NCBI GenBank assembly: GCA_030152275.1
Contig: JASLHF010000124.1
Coordinates: 1-45,799 of the forward strand
Length of the DNA stretch: 45,799 nucleotides
DNA from: Acinetobacter sp.
GTDB taxonomy: Bacteria > Pseudomonadota > Gammaproteobacteria > Pseudomonadales > Moraxellaceae
Direction of reading: 5' to 3'
This document shows positions 9,300 through 15,929 of the stretch, in pieces; positions within the stretch are counted from its first letter, which is position 1; each line of letters opens with the position of its first letter. Below the pieces are notes generated by a model. It was not told the DNA's origin and searched no databases. It was given only the letters and a program-made list of their open reading frames with translations. A program made the translations under genes and the position numbers.

Positions 9300-11090
9300 A
9301 TGAAAAAGAATAATTTATTATACGCATTAATTTTAGGCTATTTATTTAATAGCCCATTCACTGGTGCCAATACAAATTTAAATAATGACACTGTTTTCCT
9401 TGAGAAAAAAGTGTCTATCAATTTTAGGGATGCAAATGTCCGTCAAGTCATGGATGTAGTCGCCCAAACTGCTGGCGTGAATTTCATCTTTGATAGCGAT
9501 GTTAGTACAGATTTAAAAACAACAATATATGCACAAGACGCAACTTTAAAAGAAACGATGGACTTAATTCTAAAGACCAGTAAATTGCGCTATAAAACGA
9601 TAAATCAAAACACTTATCTCATCTATAGTGACAGCGCTGATAAAGTGCAGCAATATGAGGACTTGGATGTAAAAACCTTTGTCTTAAAAAATGGTGATCC
9701 TAAAAAAATTCAGGATGTATTGAAAACCATATTGAATCCTAAATTTATTTATACAGACGAAAAAAACCGATTAGTTACGTTAAGAGATCGGCCTGATATT
9801 ATCTATGCCGCTGAAAAACTCATCCAGACCTATGATCATCCAGATTCAGAAGTCGTTTTAGAAGTAAAAGTTTTTGAAGTCAGTCATGAAGATCTGACAA
9901 ATTTAGGTATTGCCTTGCCTTCTCAAATTTCACTTTCCGCTATTAATCCAATAGACAAAGCTGCCAGTCTGGTCATACGTGATCTGCTAAATCTAAATAA
10001 AGATACTTTAGCTGTAGGAGGAATATCTCCATTAGCTACATTAAATTTGCAAGATACAAAAGGTAAAGTTAACCTGTTAGCCAGACCATCCTTGCGTGTT
10101 AAAAATTTAGAAAAAGCAAAAATTGTCGTTGGTGATAAAGTACCCGTCATCACATCTACAATGAATCAAGTTTCAAGCGCTGTAACTGAATCTGTCAGCT
10201 ACTTAGATGTAGGACTGACTCTAGAAGTACAGCCAGAAATTCAAATCAATGATGAAGTTGGTATTAAAGTATCTTTAGAAGTTAGCAATATTGTTAAGGA
10301 AATTCGTACCAATACAGGACTTTTGACCTATCAAATTGGTACGCGAAATGCCAATACGGTATTGCAGCTGAAAGATGGTGAAACTGAAGTTTTAGCAGGA
10401 CTCATTCGGGAGCAAGAGCGCAATAGCCATGTGAATATTCCCGGTTTAGGCAGAATTCCACTATTAGGCCGTTTATTTTCCAGCCGTTCATCCGACAAAA
10501 GCCGCTCAGAAATTTTACTTTCCATTACACCTAAAATTATTAGAAAAAATACGGATCGGTTAAATTATACGGATGCATTTTATTCAGGAACGCAAAATTA
10601 TATTACACTGAATCATAATGAGTCTTCGAAAGCTAAATTTAAAGGTGAAGTTTCTAATCAAACTGCCGATCCTGTGCAAAATTATATCGCTATTCAACCG
10701 CCATCAACACCAACATCGACAGATGTAAATAACCCCAGCAATCTTATAAACCTGAATCTACCGGATAATATCGTTAAAACTGATCCTTTAAATATTTTAA
10801 TAGATGGCAAAAAAATATCAAAAGACACCAAATTATTGCTTAAGTTTGATCGTCAGGCTTTCAATTTATCTGATGTCCGTCTAATGACGAAAGCACAACA
10901 GCCTGTTCACTACAATACAACCCTCGATGGGATTGAAATTAGCATTGGTGAAGATATTTCGGAGCAATCTATTGCATTGCTAACCTTACAGCCTTTAGCC
11001 GGCTATACAGGACGCGGAAATATTTCATTAGAAAGCTCTCATCCTCAGCTTGCCAATCAAATAATAAGTAAAACCGTGGAAATCAAATAA
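9300..11090 (+). CDS. gspD: Type II secretion-like outer-membrane secretin with extra C-terminal domain
   Basis: 596 residues forming the outer-membrane channel. There is an N-terminal signal peptide (MKKNNLLYALILGYLF to about residue 23). An N0/STN-like domain follows (VSINFRDANVRQVMDVVAQT), then a short N1-type domain (KTFVLKNGDPKKIQDVLKTI) and the secretin core (VLEVKVFEVSHEDLTNLGIA; VGDKVPVITS; LDVGLTLEVQPEI; LKDGETEVLAGLI; IPGLGRIPLLGRLF; ending in EILLSITPKIIR near residue 415). It has fewer N domains than classical GspD. After the core lies a linker and a domain of about 110 residues (LLLKFDRQAFNLSDVRL to the C-terminus) that looks cohesin-like, a tail known from some noncanonical secretins. 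The stop overlaps the next ATG. Confidence 0.9.
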   Translation: MKKNNLLYALILGYLFNSPFTGANTNLNNDTVFLEKKVSINFRDANVRQVMDVVAQTAGVNFIFDSDVSTDLKTTIYAQDATLKETMDLILKTSKLRYKTINQNTYLIYSDSADKVQQYEDLDVKTFVLKNGDPKKIQDVLKTILNPKFIYTDEKNRLVTLRDRPDIIYAAEKLIQTYDHPDSEVVLEVKVFEVSHEDLTNLGIALPSQISLSAINPIDKAASLVIRDLLNLNKDTLAVGGISPLATLNLQDTKGKVNLLARPSLRVKNLEKAKIVVGDKVPVITSTMNQVSSAVTESVSYLDVGLTLEVQPEIQINDEVGIKVSLEVSNIVKEIRTNTGLLTYQIGTRNANTVLQLKDGETEVLAGLIREQERNSHVNIPGLGRIPLLGRLFSSRSSDKSRSEILLSITPKIIRKNTDRLNYTDAFYSGTQNYITLNHNESSKAKFKGEVSNQTADPVQNYIAIQPPSTPTSTDVNNPSNLINLNLPDNIVKTDPLNILIDGKKISKDTKLLLKFDRQAFNLSDVRLMTKAQQPVHYNTTLDGIEISIGEDISEQSIALLTLQPLAGYTGRGNISLESSHPQLANQIISKTVEIK

Positions 11091-11566
11091 TGTTCCTGCG
11101 CCGTATACAAGGATTTACATTGGTTGAAATGCTGGTCACTTTAACCTTAGTGGCAATTATCGCCTCTATGGCTTTCCCACTGATCCAAATCGATCAGAAA
11201 CGGCGTCAGGAACGTGAGCTTAAGGATGCTTTAATTCAAATTCGGACTGCATTGGACAATTATAAACAAGCTGTGGAAGATAGCCGTATTTATATGCCTG
11301 CAGATAGTTCGGGTTATCCCAAAACTTTAAATGATTTAGTCGAAGGTGTACCTGATTTAAAAGATGCGAAAGGCCGTAAAGTTTATTTTTTACGCCGTAT
11401 TCCAACTGATCCCTTTGCTCCTGATGGATTAACGCCTGCAGAGTCTTGGGGACTTCGCAGTTATGCAAGTCCGCCTGATGCCCCTGAAGAAGGCGAGGAT
11501 GTCTATGACGTCTATTCCAAAAGTAAAAAAACAGCTTTAGATGGCAGCCGATATGATTCTTGGTAA
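11090..11566 (+). CDS. Type II secretion pseudopilin (GspG/H-like, DG-x-x-Y-x-x-W type)
   Basis: 158-residue pseudopilin with leader ending at G/FTLVEMLVTLTLVAIIASMA and one N-terminal helix. The body contains a GspG-like region (IRTALDNYKQAV), IPTDPFAPDG and SWGLRSYASPPDAP, then DVYDVYSKSKKTALDGSRYD and a terminal W. The DVxSxS...DGxxYxxW ending recurs in the following gene, so the two are paralogous minor or alternative pseudopilins rather than canonical GspH/I/J/K. The start ATG overlaps the secretin stop (TAATG). Probably a pseudopilus component; which minor pseudopilin it replaces cannot be told from the sequence. Confidence 0.88.
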   Translation: MFLRRIQGFTLVEMLVTLTLVAIIASMAFPLIQIDQKRRQERELKDALIQIRTALDNYKQAVEDSRIYMPADSSGYPKTLNDLVEGVPDLKDAKGRKVYFLRRIPTDPFAPDGLTPAESWGLRSYASPPDAPEEGEDVYDVYSKSKKTALDGSRYDSW

Positions 11567-11939
11567 GAAAAAAAATAATAAAGGCTTTACCTTAGTTGAA
11601 CTCTTGATTGTATTGGTCATTATTGCCTCACTCGTTGCTGTGGTGATGCCCCGCTATATTAAGAGCTTGGATAAAGCAGAAGAGTCTGCGTTAAAAAGTG
11701 ATTTGGCGACTATACGCATTTCTATAGACCGCTTTTATGCCGATAAAGGTCGCTATCCTCGACATTTAGACGAGTTAGTTAATGAGAAATACATCCGCCA
11801 TTTACCTGTCGATCCGATTACCAAACATGCCAATTGGCAGGCAATTTATGTGTCTATGGATGGTGAACAGGTTGTTTATGATGTAAAAAGCAGTGCTCAA
11901 GGAGTAGCTACTGATGGTACGCAATATCAGTCATGGTAA
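11541..11939 (+). CDS. Type II secretion pseudopilin, second of the paralogous pair
   Basis: 132 residues (or 128 from an ATG at 11553; the sequence does not decide). A basic leader precedes G/FTLVELLIVLVIIASLVAVV, a typical prepilin cleavage site and helix. The globular part has RFYADKGRYPRHLDELV, DPITKHANWQAIYV and ends VYDVKSSAQGVATDGTQYQSW, closely matching the end of the previous pseudopilin. The start lies within the last 26 bases of the preceding gene and the next gene starts inside this one, so the last three genes are translationally nested. Predicted to join the pseudopilus. Confidence 0.88.
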   Translation: MAADMILGKKKNNKGFTLVELLIVLVIIASLVAVVMPRYIKSLDKAEESALKSDLATIRISIDRFYADKGRYPRHLDELVNEKYIRHLPVDPITKHANWQAIYVSMDGEQVVYDVKSSAQGVATDGTQYQSW

Positions 11940-12363
11940 GTCACAACAAGGTATGACTTATGTGTTTTTTCTCTGGTTTATTTTAATTTATGGCATTTTA
12001 TTGGGTAGTTATATTGAAGTGACTTCTACCCAAGCGAAACGGTTAAAAGAACAGGATTTTATTTATACAGCTGAATTATATTTGAAAGCGCTAGAAAATT
12101 ATTATAAAGATAAACAGACATTACCAACAGACATCAAACAGCTACTGTGTGATGGTGCTACTTATCCGTGTAAACGATATTTAAGACAGCTTTACAAAGA
12201 TCCTTTAAGCAAGCAAAATTTTGTTTATATTTATGATGAGCAGAAACAAATTATAGGAATTAGGAGTAATTATAAAAATAAAATTATTAACAATGAAATA
12301 AGAAACTTATATAACATAAAAAGCCATAATGAACTAATATTCACTTTAAAATTAAAAATATAA
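11914..12363 (+). CDS. Degenerate pseudopilin-like protein ending the secretion operon
   Basis: 149 residues starting at an ATG that overlaps the preceding gene by 26 bases. A basic leader ends at QQG/MTYVFFLWFILIYGILLGSYIE, which keeps the Gly, the helix and the Glu-like position of a prepilin but not the usual FTLxE. After the helix come LYLKALENYYKDKQTLPTDIKQLL, two cysteines (LLCDGATYPCKR) that could form a disulfide, and LYKDPLSKQNFVYIYDE, all echoing pseudopilin folds. It is probably a minor pseudopilin, perhaps the tip protein like GspK or GspJ. It is the last gene before the convergent toxin array. The C-terminal 30 residues are AT-rich and low in complexity. Confidence 0.75.
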   Translation: MVRNISHGKSQQGMTYVFFLWFILIYGILLGSYIEVTSTQAKRLKEQDFIYTAELYLKALENYYKDKQTLPTDIKQLLCDGATYPCKRYLRQLYKDPLSKQNFVYIYDEQKQIIGIRSNYKNKIINNEIRNLYNIKSHNELIFTLKLKI

Positions 12364-12365
12364 TC

Positions 12366-12395
12366 AATTATCCTATTAAAAATATATTGATAATT
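12366..12395. terminator. Possible weak bidirectional hairpin between convergent units
   Basis: AATTATC (12366-12372) pairs with GATAATT (12389-12395) in the 49-base gap between the end of the secretion operon and the end of the convergent toxin array. The stem is only 7 bp and AT-rich, so its termination function is uncertain. Confidence 0.3.
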
Positions 12396-12412
12396 AAAAT
12401 TATTTCTATCAT

Positions 12413-12839
12413 TCATATACATTATTATAAGAAACACCCAAACCCAAATTAGCTAAATTCGAAATAGTTTTAGATGTAAATTCTATAATGTCTTCATGTT
12501 CTATCTTGCCTTGAAAGATCAAGATCAATGAAGCATATAAAAAATATTGTTTAATGATATTTAAATTCTTATATTTATTAAGATATTCATTTAAATATCG
12601 ATTTACTTCTAAATGATCATTCCAGTGTGATCTTGATTCTAATTTTTTATAATCATGAAAATCCTCTACAAATGTGTAATAATTACAAATTTCAATATTT
12701 TTTCTGCATAATATGGATCTGCTTTACGTGGAATTAAAGCTTTCGAGTTAATAGGAATTTGATACTTAATTAATAGATCTTCAAAAACTTCTTTATTTCT
12801 AAAATCAATTTTTAATGATATTGCTAATCTTTTAAACAT
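12413..12839 (-). pseudogene. Soluble putative immunity gene of cassette C7, frameshifted
   Basis: From an ATG at 12839 (MFKRLAISLKIDFRNK...) the frame is open for 57 residues and stops at 12666. One base shift at the A6 run near 12696-12701 joins it to a second open stretch (NIEICNYYTFVEDFHDYKKL to SYNNVYE) ending at 12413, giving about 141 residues. The joined protein is soluble, helical and acidic or lysine-rich, with no signal peptide and no membrane helix. It follows a toxin-like fragment and a hairpin, the position held by immunity genes in the other cassettes. I do not recognise a family. The frameshift could be real decay or a sequencing error in a homopolymer. Confidence 0.55.
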
Positions 12840-12861
12840 AGAAAACCTCAATATAAAAAAC

Positions 12862-12896
12862 AACTGATTTGAGGTAAAAGTTACCTCAAATCAGTT
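12862..12896 (-). terminator. Strong 16-bp hairpin with T-run after toxin fragment C7
   Basis: AACTGATTTGAGGTAA (12862-12877) is perfectly repeated inverted at 12881-12896 with a 3-base loop. On the minus strand it is followed at once by GTTTTTT, a good Rho-independent terminator. It sits between the toxin-like frame ending at 12907 and the immunity-like gene starting at 12839. It may therefore cut immunity expression or act as an attenuator, with the immunity gene using its own promoter. Confidence 0.8.
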
Positions 12897-12906
12897 AGTT
12901 ATTATT

Positions 12907-13068
12907 TTAATTCCTACCCCACGTAATTACTGGATCTTTCCATCTTTCATACGTGATAGTGAAGAAATTAGATACTTTACCACATTGCCCTGATCCTTCA
13001 ACTATTGTCATAGCTCCTTTATTACAAGCACATTTATCATAGTGAATAGCCACCAAAATTATAGACAC
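12907..13068 (-). pseudogene. C-terminal toxin fragment of cassette C7 (soluble type)
   Basis: An open frame of 53 codons ending at a TAA at 12907. The informative part is HYDKCACNKGAMTIVEGSGQ followed by CGKVSNFFTITYERWKDPV and ITWGRN. It carries three cysteines and is hydrophilic, unlike the membrane-type ends of the other cassettes. It lies directly after a decayed copy of the coiled-coil region of the 1073-aa protein (13069-13290), without the GSGAYMISGG boundary, so the middle of the parent gene has been deleted. The cysteine spacing hints at a metal-binding or disulfide-stabilised end, but I recognise no family. The assignment as a toxin tip is by position and by the array pattern. Confidence 0.45.
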
Positions 13069-13290
13069 ACAAAAGCATCCAAAATGGCTTGGTATTATTT
13101 AATCAGTTTGGTGATTTTTTCCTGTCGAACAATAATGCTACTGGTAATTTTTTTGCATTAAACTATTGAGCTTCCTGCCGAAGTCATGCAACTGCCTCTG
13201 ATGTTTCTTGGGCAATATTTTTGAATAAACCTGTTAAAAACTTTTCAAATAGATTTATTCTATTCACATTTGCTATCATTTTTATTTCAT
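13069..13290 (-). pseudogene. Remnant of the coiled-coil N-terminal region of the toxin gene (leader of C7)
   Basis: In shifted frames with several stops, the minus strand encodes NRINLFEKFLTGLFKNIAQE, then TSEAVA-stop-LRQEAQ, then IIVRQEKITKLIK-stop-YQAILDAF. These align with residues 102-150 of the intact 1073-aa protein (NNIASETAKAVLDLRAEAK..., ERQEQTAKLIEQRQAIMEGL). It is therefore a dead fragment of a second full-length copy, trimmed so that it now abuts the C7 toxin tip. It forms part of the direct repeat with 15365-15595. Confidence 0.7.
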
Positions 13291-13375
13291 GAGGATCTAT
13301 TTTAAAAAATTATTTAATAACTTTACCCCAAAAAAACTAAAACCATGATTAAAGTATAAGTAAAAAAATATAAAT
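13155..13375. repeat. Imperfect direct repeat, copy 1 (other copy at 15365-15595)
   Basis: About 220 bases match 15365-15595 with scattered substitutions and small indels. The clearest shared blocks are around TTTCTTGGGCAATATTT, AGATTTATTCTATTCACATT and ATTTAATAACTTTACCCC. On the minus strand the repeat covers the tail of a small membrane immunity gene (intact in copy 2, frameshifted here) plus the decayed coiled-coil leader of the toxin gene. The two copies lead into different toxin tips (C7 and C4), as expected from cassette shuffling by homologous recombination. Confidence 0.8.
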
Positions 13376-13384
13376 CAAAATTCA

Positions 13385-13552
13385 TTATTTAAAAAACTTA
13401 TCTTTAATAAATACATATATAACAGATAAAAACCCTAACAAAGAAGATAAAAAGAAAAAAATATTATAATCTTTGCACCATTTATATTTTTCTTTTTTCA
13501 TCCAACTCAACCTATTAAATAGTTTTTTTAAGATAAGTTCTTCTATTATCAT
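13385..13552 (-). CDS. Small membrane protein, orphan immunity candidate (C6)
   Basis: I chose the ATG at 13552; a longer frame from 13573 runs into the IS end and is not native. The 55-residue product starts MIIEELILKKLFNRL, is strongly basic in the first half and has one membrane helix near the C-terminus (IFFFLSSLLGFLSVIYVFI), ending KDKFFK. Size and topology match the other immunity candidates, but no toxin tip precedes it because an IS5 remnant lies immediately upstream. It may still protect against a former or foreign toxin variant. There is no recognisable family, and expression would need a promoter in the IS end. Confidence 0.5.
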   Translation of the reverse strand: MIIEELILKKLFNRLSWMKKEKYKWCKDYNIFFFLSSLLGFLSVIYVFIKDKFFK

Positions 13553-13605
13553 TAGACCTCTTTCATAAATCATTTTTACTCAGTTCCATGTTGTAGATTG
13601 CATAA
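13553..13605 (-). mobile_element. IS5-family remnant, right end only
   Basis: The minus strand reads NYAIYNMELSKNDL then stop, followed by ATTTATGAAAGAGGTCTA. This matches the end of the transposase remnant at 27470-27517 (GIYHLEPSKNDL, ATTTATGAAAGCGATCTA). The plus-strand end TAGACCTCTTTCATAAATCA also matches the left end near 27113 (AAACCTCTTTCATAAGTCA), so it is the terminal inverted repeat. Only the last 50 or so bases survive, wedged between cassettes C5 and C6. Confidence 0.7.
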
Positions 13606-13779
13606 TTTTTTAATACAGTCATCAACAATGTAGAAGAAATATACAAAAATAAAATATAGTGGCTGAAGGCATAGGCAATCTGGTAGCATCCTAATAGTTT
13701 TCAGCCATATTCTTAAGTCAATTTCTTATTAGCGATTTAAGTTATATTAACAAACAATAAATCTTAAACACGAGAAAAA
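13606..13779. other. Non-coding spacer between IS remnant and cassette C5
   Basis: About 174 bases without an intact gene. The minus strand holds a broken frame (ATRLPMPSATIFYF and similar) that I cannot assign; it may be more mobile-element debris. No clear promoter is seen. Confidence 0.4.
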
Positions 13780-14043
13780 CTATGTGACTTTTCTAGTATA
13801 AAAAAATCCCCCTAGAATACCAGACAATATTGCACTAGGAAAATCCCACCAAAAAGTTGAAAAAACAAAAATAAAAATAAAACACGCGACCAGTATTGAA
13901 TAAATTGCAATATCAATTTCAAATGGTCTATTAATAAGATTCTGATAATAGTATGAAGATACGTAACCAAAAACAACAACTAAAGAAAAATAAAAAATTT
14001 TTTCATTTTTTGTGCTATTTATCATTTCTTGCCACAGTTCCAT
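13780..14043 (-). CDS. Membrane immunity protein candidate of cassette C5
   Basis: 87 residues from an ATG with a good ribosome site (AGGGTGATTATATG), starting 9 bases after the stop of the toxin tip. The GGTGAT(C/T)ATATG start context is the same as that of the C1 immunity gene. Three hydrophobic segments are visible: FYFSLVVVFGYVSSYYY, IAIYSILVACFIFIFVFSTF and a C-terminal AILSGILGGFFY. Neighbour and topology suggest an inner-membrane protein that neutralises the membrane-active toxin encoded just before it. I recognise no family and it does not resemble the other immunity candidates in sequence, as expected for specific toxin pairs. Confidence 0.65.
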   Translation of the reverse strand: MELWQEMINSTKNEKIFYFSLVVVFGYVSSYYYQNLINRPFEIDIAIYSILVACFIFIFVFSTFWWDFPSAILSGILGGFFYTRKVT

Positions 14044-14052
14044 ATAATCACC

Positions 14053-14415
14053 CTATGCACGACACGCTTTTGCTACTGATGGTAACATCGTTGTATATAT
14101 CCAAGCGGTTATACCTTTTACTATTGCCTGTCCAACTGTTGAAGCCAAACTAGTTGCAACAAATGCGACCATATTTAAAATCGTATTAATTGCTACTGCA
14201 TCATCACCACAACCATTTTCAATTAATGTTAAATTAGTTGCCAATGTAACTAAAAAGCCAACTAAAAAACTAATCGCAATAATTGCAAATAGTAAAACCC
14301 CACCAACTCCTGTTAAAACTCCTATTAAACCTAAAATACCAACAAATAATGCCAACATATTTGAATTATCGTTTACCCAATCCAAAAATCCACCATTAAG
14401 ACCTCCACTAATCAT
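14053..14415 (-). CDS. Orphan toxin C-terminal domain of cassette C5 (hydrophobic, pore-former-like)
   Basis: The 120-residue open frame starts exactly at the M of the boundary motif (MISGGLNGG), shared with the 1073-aa protein. Beyond the motif the sequence is unrelated: two long hydrophobic stretches (ALFVGILGLIGVLTGVGGVL and LFAIIAISFLVGFLVTLA), a Cys (ENGCGDDAV), an amphipathic helical part (INTILNMVAFVATSLASTV) and an end PSVAKACRA. The layout of hairpin hydrophobics, first Cys, then a Cys near the C-terminus is shared with the other tips. The upstream part (14416-14710) is frameshifted, so this is a silent or donor cassette unless translation starts at the internal ATG. Function as a membrane-permeabilising toxin is inference. 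Confidence 0.6.
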   Translation of the reverse strand: MISGGLNGGFLDWVNDNSNMLALFVGILGLIGVLTGVGGVLLFAIIAISFLVGFLVTLATNLTLIENGCGDDAVAINTILNMVAFVATSLASTVGQAIVKGITAWIYTTMLPSVAKACRA

Positions 14416-14710
14416 ATATGCCCACTACCATTATTAGGATCAAAAATCATATATCCACTTCCATTCCAACCATTTAGGCTTACTTTTGTTTGACTAATCG
14501 TGACACTTTTCCTGATGCAACTGCATTACGAATATCTGCTGTTACTTCTGCATCATGGCTCAGTTTTGGGAGTACAGTATTAAAGTTTTTACTGTCAATC
14601 TGATAAATCTTTTGCCCTTGTTCAGACGCAATTTTAATCGCTTTAACTGCATTAATACTTTCTACATTTTCTTGTGTACTATTTGGATCATTAAAGAATT
14701 GCTCAGACAC
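14416..14710 (-). pseudogene. Truncated toxin-gene segment leading into cassette C5
   Basis: The first 76 codons (SEQFFNDPNSTQENVESINA ... NTVLPKLSHDAEVTADIRNA) align with the pre-boundary region of the 1073-aa protein (PEQFFNNTGGLQKNV..., NTVLPQLNHNSQVINDIRNA). A base loss near 14508-14512 throws the frame into VSRLVKQK-stop. In the corrected frame it continues VTISQTKVSLNGWNGSGYMI. A second single-base loss at 14420-14423 (GGGC for GGxGC) again breaks the frame just before AYMISGG. The homology begins abruptly 15 bases after the previous immunity-like frame, marking a recombination joint. Confidence 0.75.
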
Positions 14711-14724
14711 TAATTAAAGCTATT

Positions 14725-14861
14725 CTAATAATTAATTATTACTCCTAAAGCCAATACAAAAGTTAATAACAAACTCTTATCAATAAGTCTGGTAGGAAGA
14801 AAATCATTTAAAAAAACCATTAATATTAAAAAAAAGTTATTATAAATTTATATTTTACCAA
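14725..14861 (-). pseudogene. Decayed small membrane immunity gene of cassette C4
   Basis: From a TTG at 14861 the minus strand reads VKYKFIITFF and then hits a stop because an 8-T run is one base short. In the corrected frame it continues LILMVFLNDFLPTRLIDKSL then LLTFVLALGVIINY, stop at 14725. The corrected product is 45 residues with two hydrophobic helices, like the 49-aa C1 immunity protein. Without correction only 31 codons from an ATG at 14820 remain. It follows the C4 toxin tip after a hairpin. Confidence 0.45.
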
Positions 14862-14881
14862 CTTAATATTAAAAATCCTTA

Positions 14882-14916
14882 TTCAACCCATTATTTAATA
14901 TAAACAATGGGTTGAA
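14882..14916 (-). terminator. 11-bp hairpin after toxin tip C4
   Basis: TTCAACCCATT (14882-14892) and AATGGGTTGAA (14906-14916) form a perfect stem with a 13-base loop, beginning 8 bases after the restored stop of the C4 toxin. On the minus strand a T5 run follows 6-7 bases later, so it could terminate weakly or attenuate readthrough into the immunity frame. Confidence 0.55.
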
Positions 14917-14923
14917 CACCTTA

Positions 14924-15327
14924 TTATGCAGTCATACACTCTGAGAAAAATTCAGTCATAGTAAAATACTGTGCATATCCAATACCTAAAACCAGCCCAC
15001 CAACTGCCCCCTGCGGCTCCAAATAACAAACCTAATAATCCTCCAGCTATATTAACCACAGAATCTGCCAATTTTGTATTTTGATAATAATTTGTAGCAG
15101 CACCCCCTAATATCAGTGATGATATTACAGCTAACAATATTTCTACATATATGAATATTAAAAGAGCAAATATTACCATCGCTAGCGCACCTATTAATAC
15201 GACTGTACCCAAAGCTAACAATGCCCCCATGTAGGTATAGCACCTCCATTCACTCCACCACTAATCATATACGCCCACTACTATTATTAGGACCTAGTAT
15301 GATATAACCGCTTCCACTCCAACCATT
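14924..15327 (-). pseudogene. Orphan toxin C-terminal domain of cassette C4, frameshifted
   Basis: It starts with the boundary motif NGWSGSGYIILGPNNSSG. A base is missing at 15273-15276 before AYMISGGVNGGAI, and another shift follows at PTW. The next open stretch is GALLALGTVVLIGALAMVIF, ALLIFIYVEILLAVISSLIL and so on to LLGLLFGAA. A run of five Gs (one too many) shifts it again; the corrected end is GAVGGLVLGIGYAQYFTMTE then FFSECMTA, stop at 14924. The hydrophobic hairpin and the Cys three residues from the C-terminus match the other tips. With at least three frame breaks it cannot make a full product today. Confidence 0.7.
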
Positions 15328-15500
15328 TTTCTGTCTATTCCAGACGAGAAATAATCAAAATTTCTACTTTTTTGGCTTTAAATTTCTGTGCTTCCAGCCT
15401 AAGTTCTGCAACTACCTATGCTGTTTCTTGGGCAATATTTTGGAATAAATCTATTAAAAACTTTTCAAACAGATTTATTCTATTCACATTTGCTATCATT
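15328..15500 (-). pseudogene. Remnant of the toxin coiled-coil region fused to the C4 boundary
   Basis: The minus strand encodes MIANVNRINLFEKFLIDLFQ NIAQETA-stop-VVAELRLEAQKFKAKKVE, matching NIASETAKAVLDLRAEAKLFKDKTIAE of the intact gene, and within about 15 codons joins NGWSGSGYI, nearly 800 residues further along the parent. It is the relic of a large internal deletion in an older copy and forms part of the direct repeat with 13155-13375. Confidence 0.7.
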
Positions 15501-15595
15501 TTTTATTTTATGAGGCTCTATTTTAATAAACTATTTAATAACTTTACCCCCAAAAAAAACTAAAACTATGATTAAAGTGTAAGTAAAAAAATATA
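15365..15595. repeat. Imperfect direct repeat, copy 2 (other copy at 13155-13375)
   Basis: Matches 13155-13375 over most of its length (see that entry). This copy retains the in-frame end of the C3 immunity gene (FGGKVIK at 15531) while copy 1 has lost it through changes in the T/G runs. Such shared blocks give homologous recombination a foothold between cassettes. Confidence 0.8.
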
Positions 15596-15722
15596 AATAA
15601 AAATTTCTATTTATCCCAAAAGCAACCAAAATTTCTATTAAAATTGGTGGAGCCATAGCGCTAAATAGAATATTAGCTACTGACCAAGAATCTTTATCTT
15701 TCAAAGCCCCCCCTTTCAACAT
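15531..15722 (-). CDS. Small membrane immunity protein candidate (C3)
   Basis: 63 residues from an ATG at 15722. A charged N-terminus (LKGGALKDKDSWSV) is followed by two membrane helices (NILFSAMAPPILIEILVAFG and FYLYFFTYTLIIVLVFFGG) and a basic end KVIK. A short toxin-tip remnant (15754-15858) lies 31 bases upstream, so the pair has the toxin-immunity order of the array although the toxin is nearly gone. Retention of an intact immunity frame after loss of its toxin is common in polymorphic toxin loci. No recognisable family. Confidence 0.55.
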   Translation of the reverse strand: MLKGGALKDKDSWSVANILFSAMAPPILIEILVAFGINRNFYLYFFTYTLIIVLVFFGGKVIK

Positions 15723-15753
15723 CAATATTTTTTAATAAATACTCTAATAAAAT

Positions 15754-15858
15754 TTAGATAGACTTATTACAAAATATAAAATCATTACCTAAACCATATA
15801 AAGCTCCAGCTAACATATCTATCGGATTCAAACATGATATGCGCAGATTTAATGGCAT
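15754..15858 (-). pseudogene. Last fragment of a lost toxin tip (C3)
   Basis: A 34-codon frame ends LRISCLNPIDMLAGALYGLG then NDFIFCNKSI. The two cysteines and the Cys-x-K-x-I ending resemble the end of the intact toxin (ESCFWQSF ... ACIKKI). I read it as the final third of another hydrophobic toxin domain, with the rest deleted. It is too short to be sure. Confidence 0.4.
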
Positions 15859-15929
15859 GATAATATTTTTTTATAAAATAGATCGATAGTTTTTTATTTT
15901 AAAAACCATCAATCCATATATTATTTATT

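Noticed and set aside
13385..13573. Longer start of the small C6 membrane protein (MIYERGLMIIEE)
   Set aside because: The first seven codons are the inverted-repeat end of an IS5 element, so the start was moved to the next ATG.
13953..14153. Plus-strand frame overlapping the C5 toxin and immunity genes
   Set aside because: It is antisense to two frames with coherent topology and array context and has no product of its own.
15052..15249. A second minus-strand frame overlapping the C4 toxin (MEVLYLHGG...)
   Set aside because: It is the out-of-frame reading caused by the frameshifts in C4; the hydrophobic frame gives the coherent toxin sequence.
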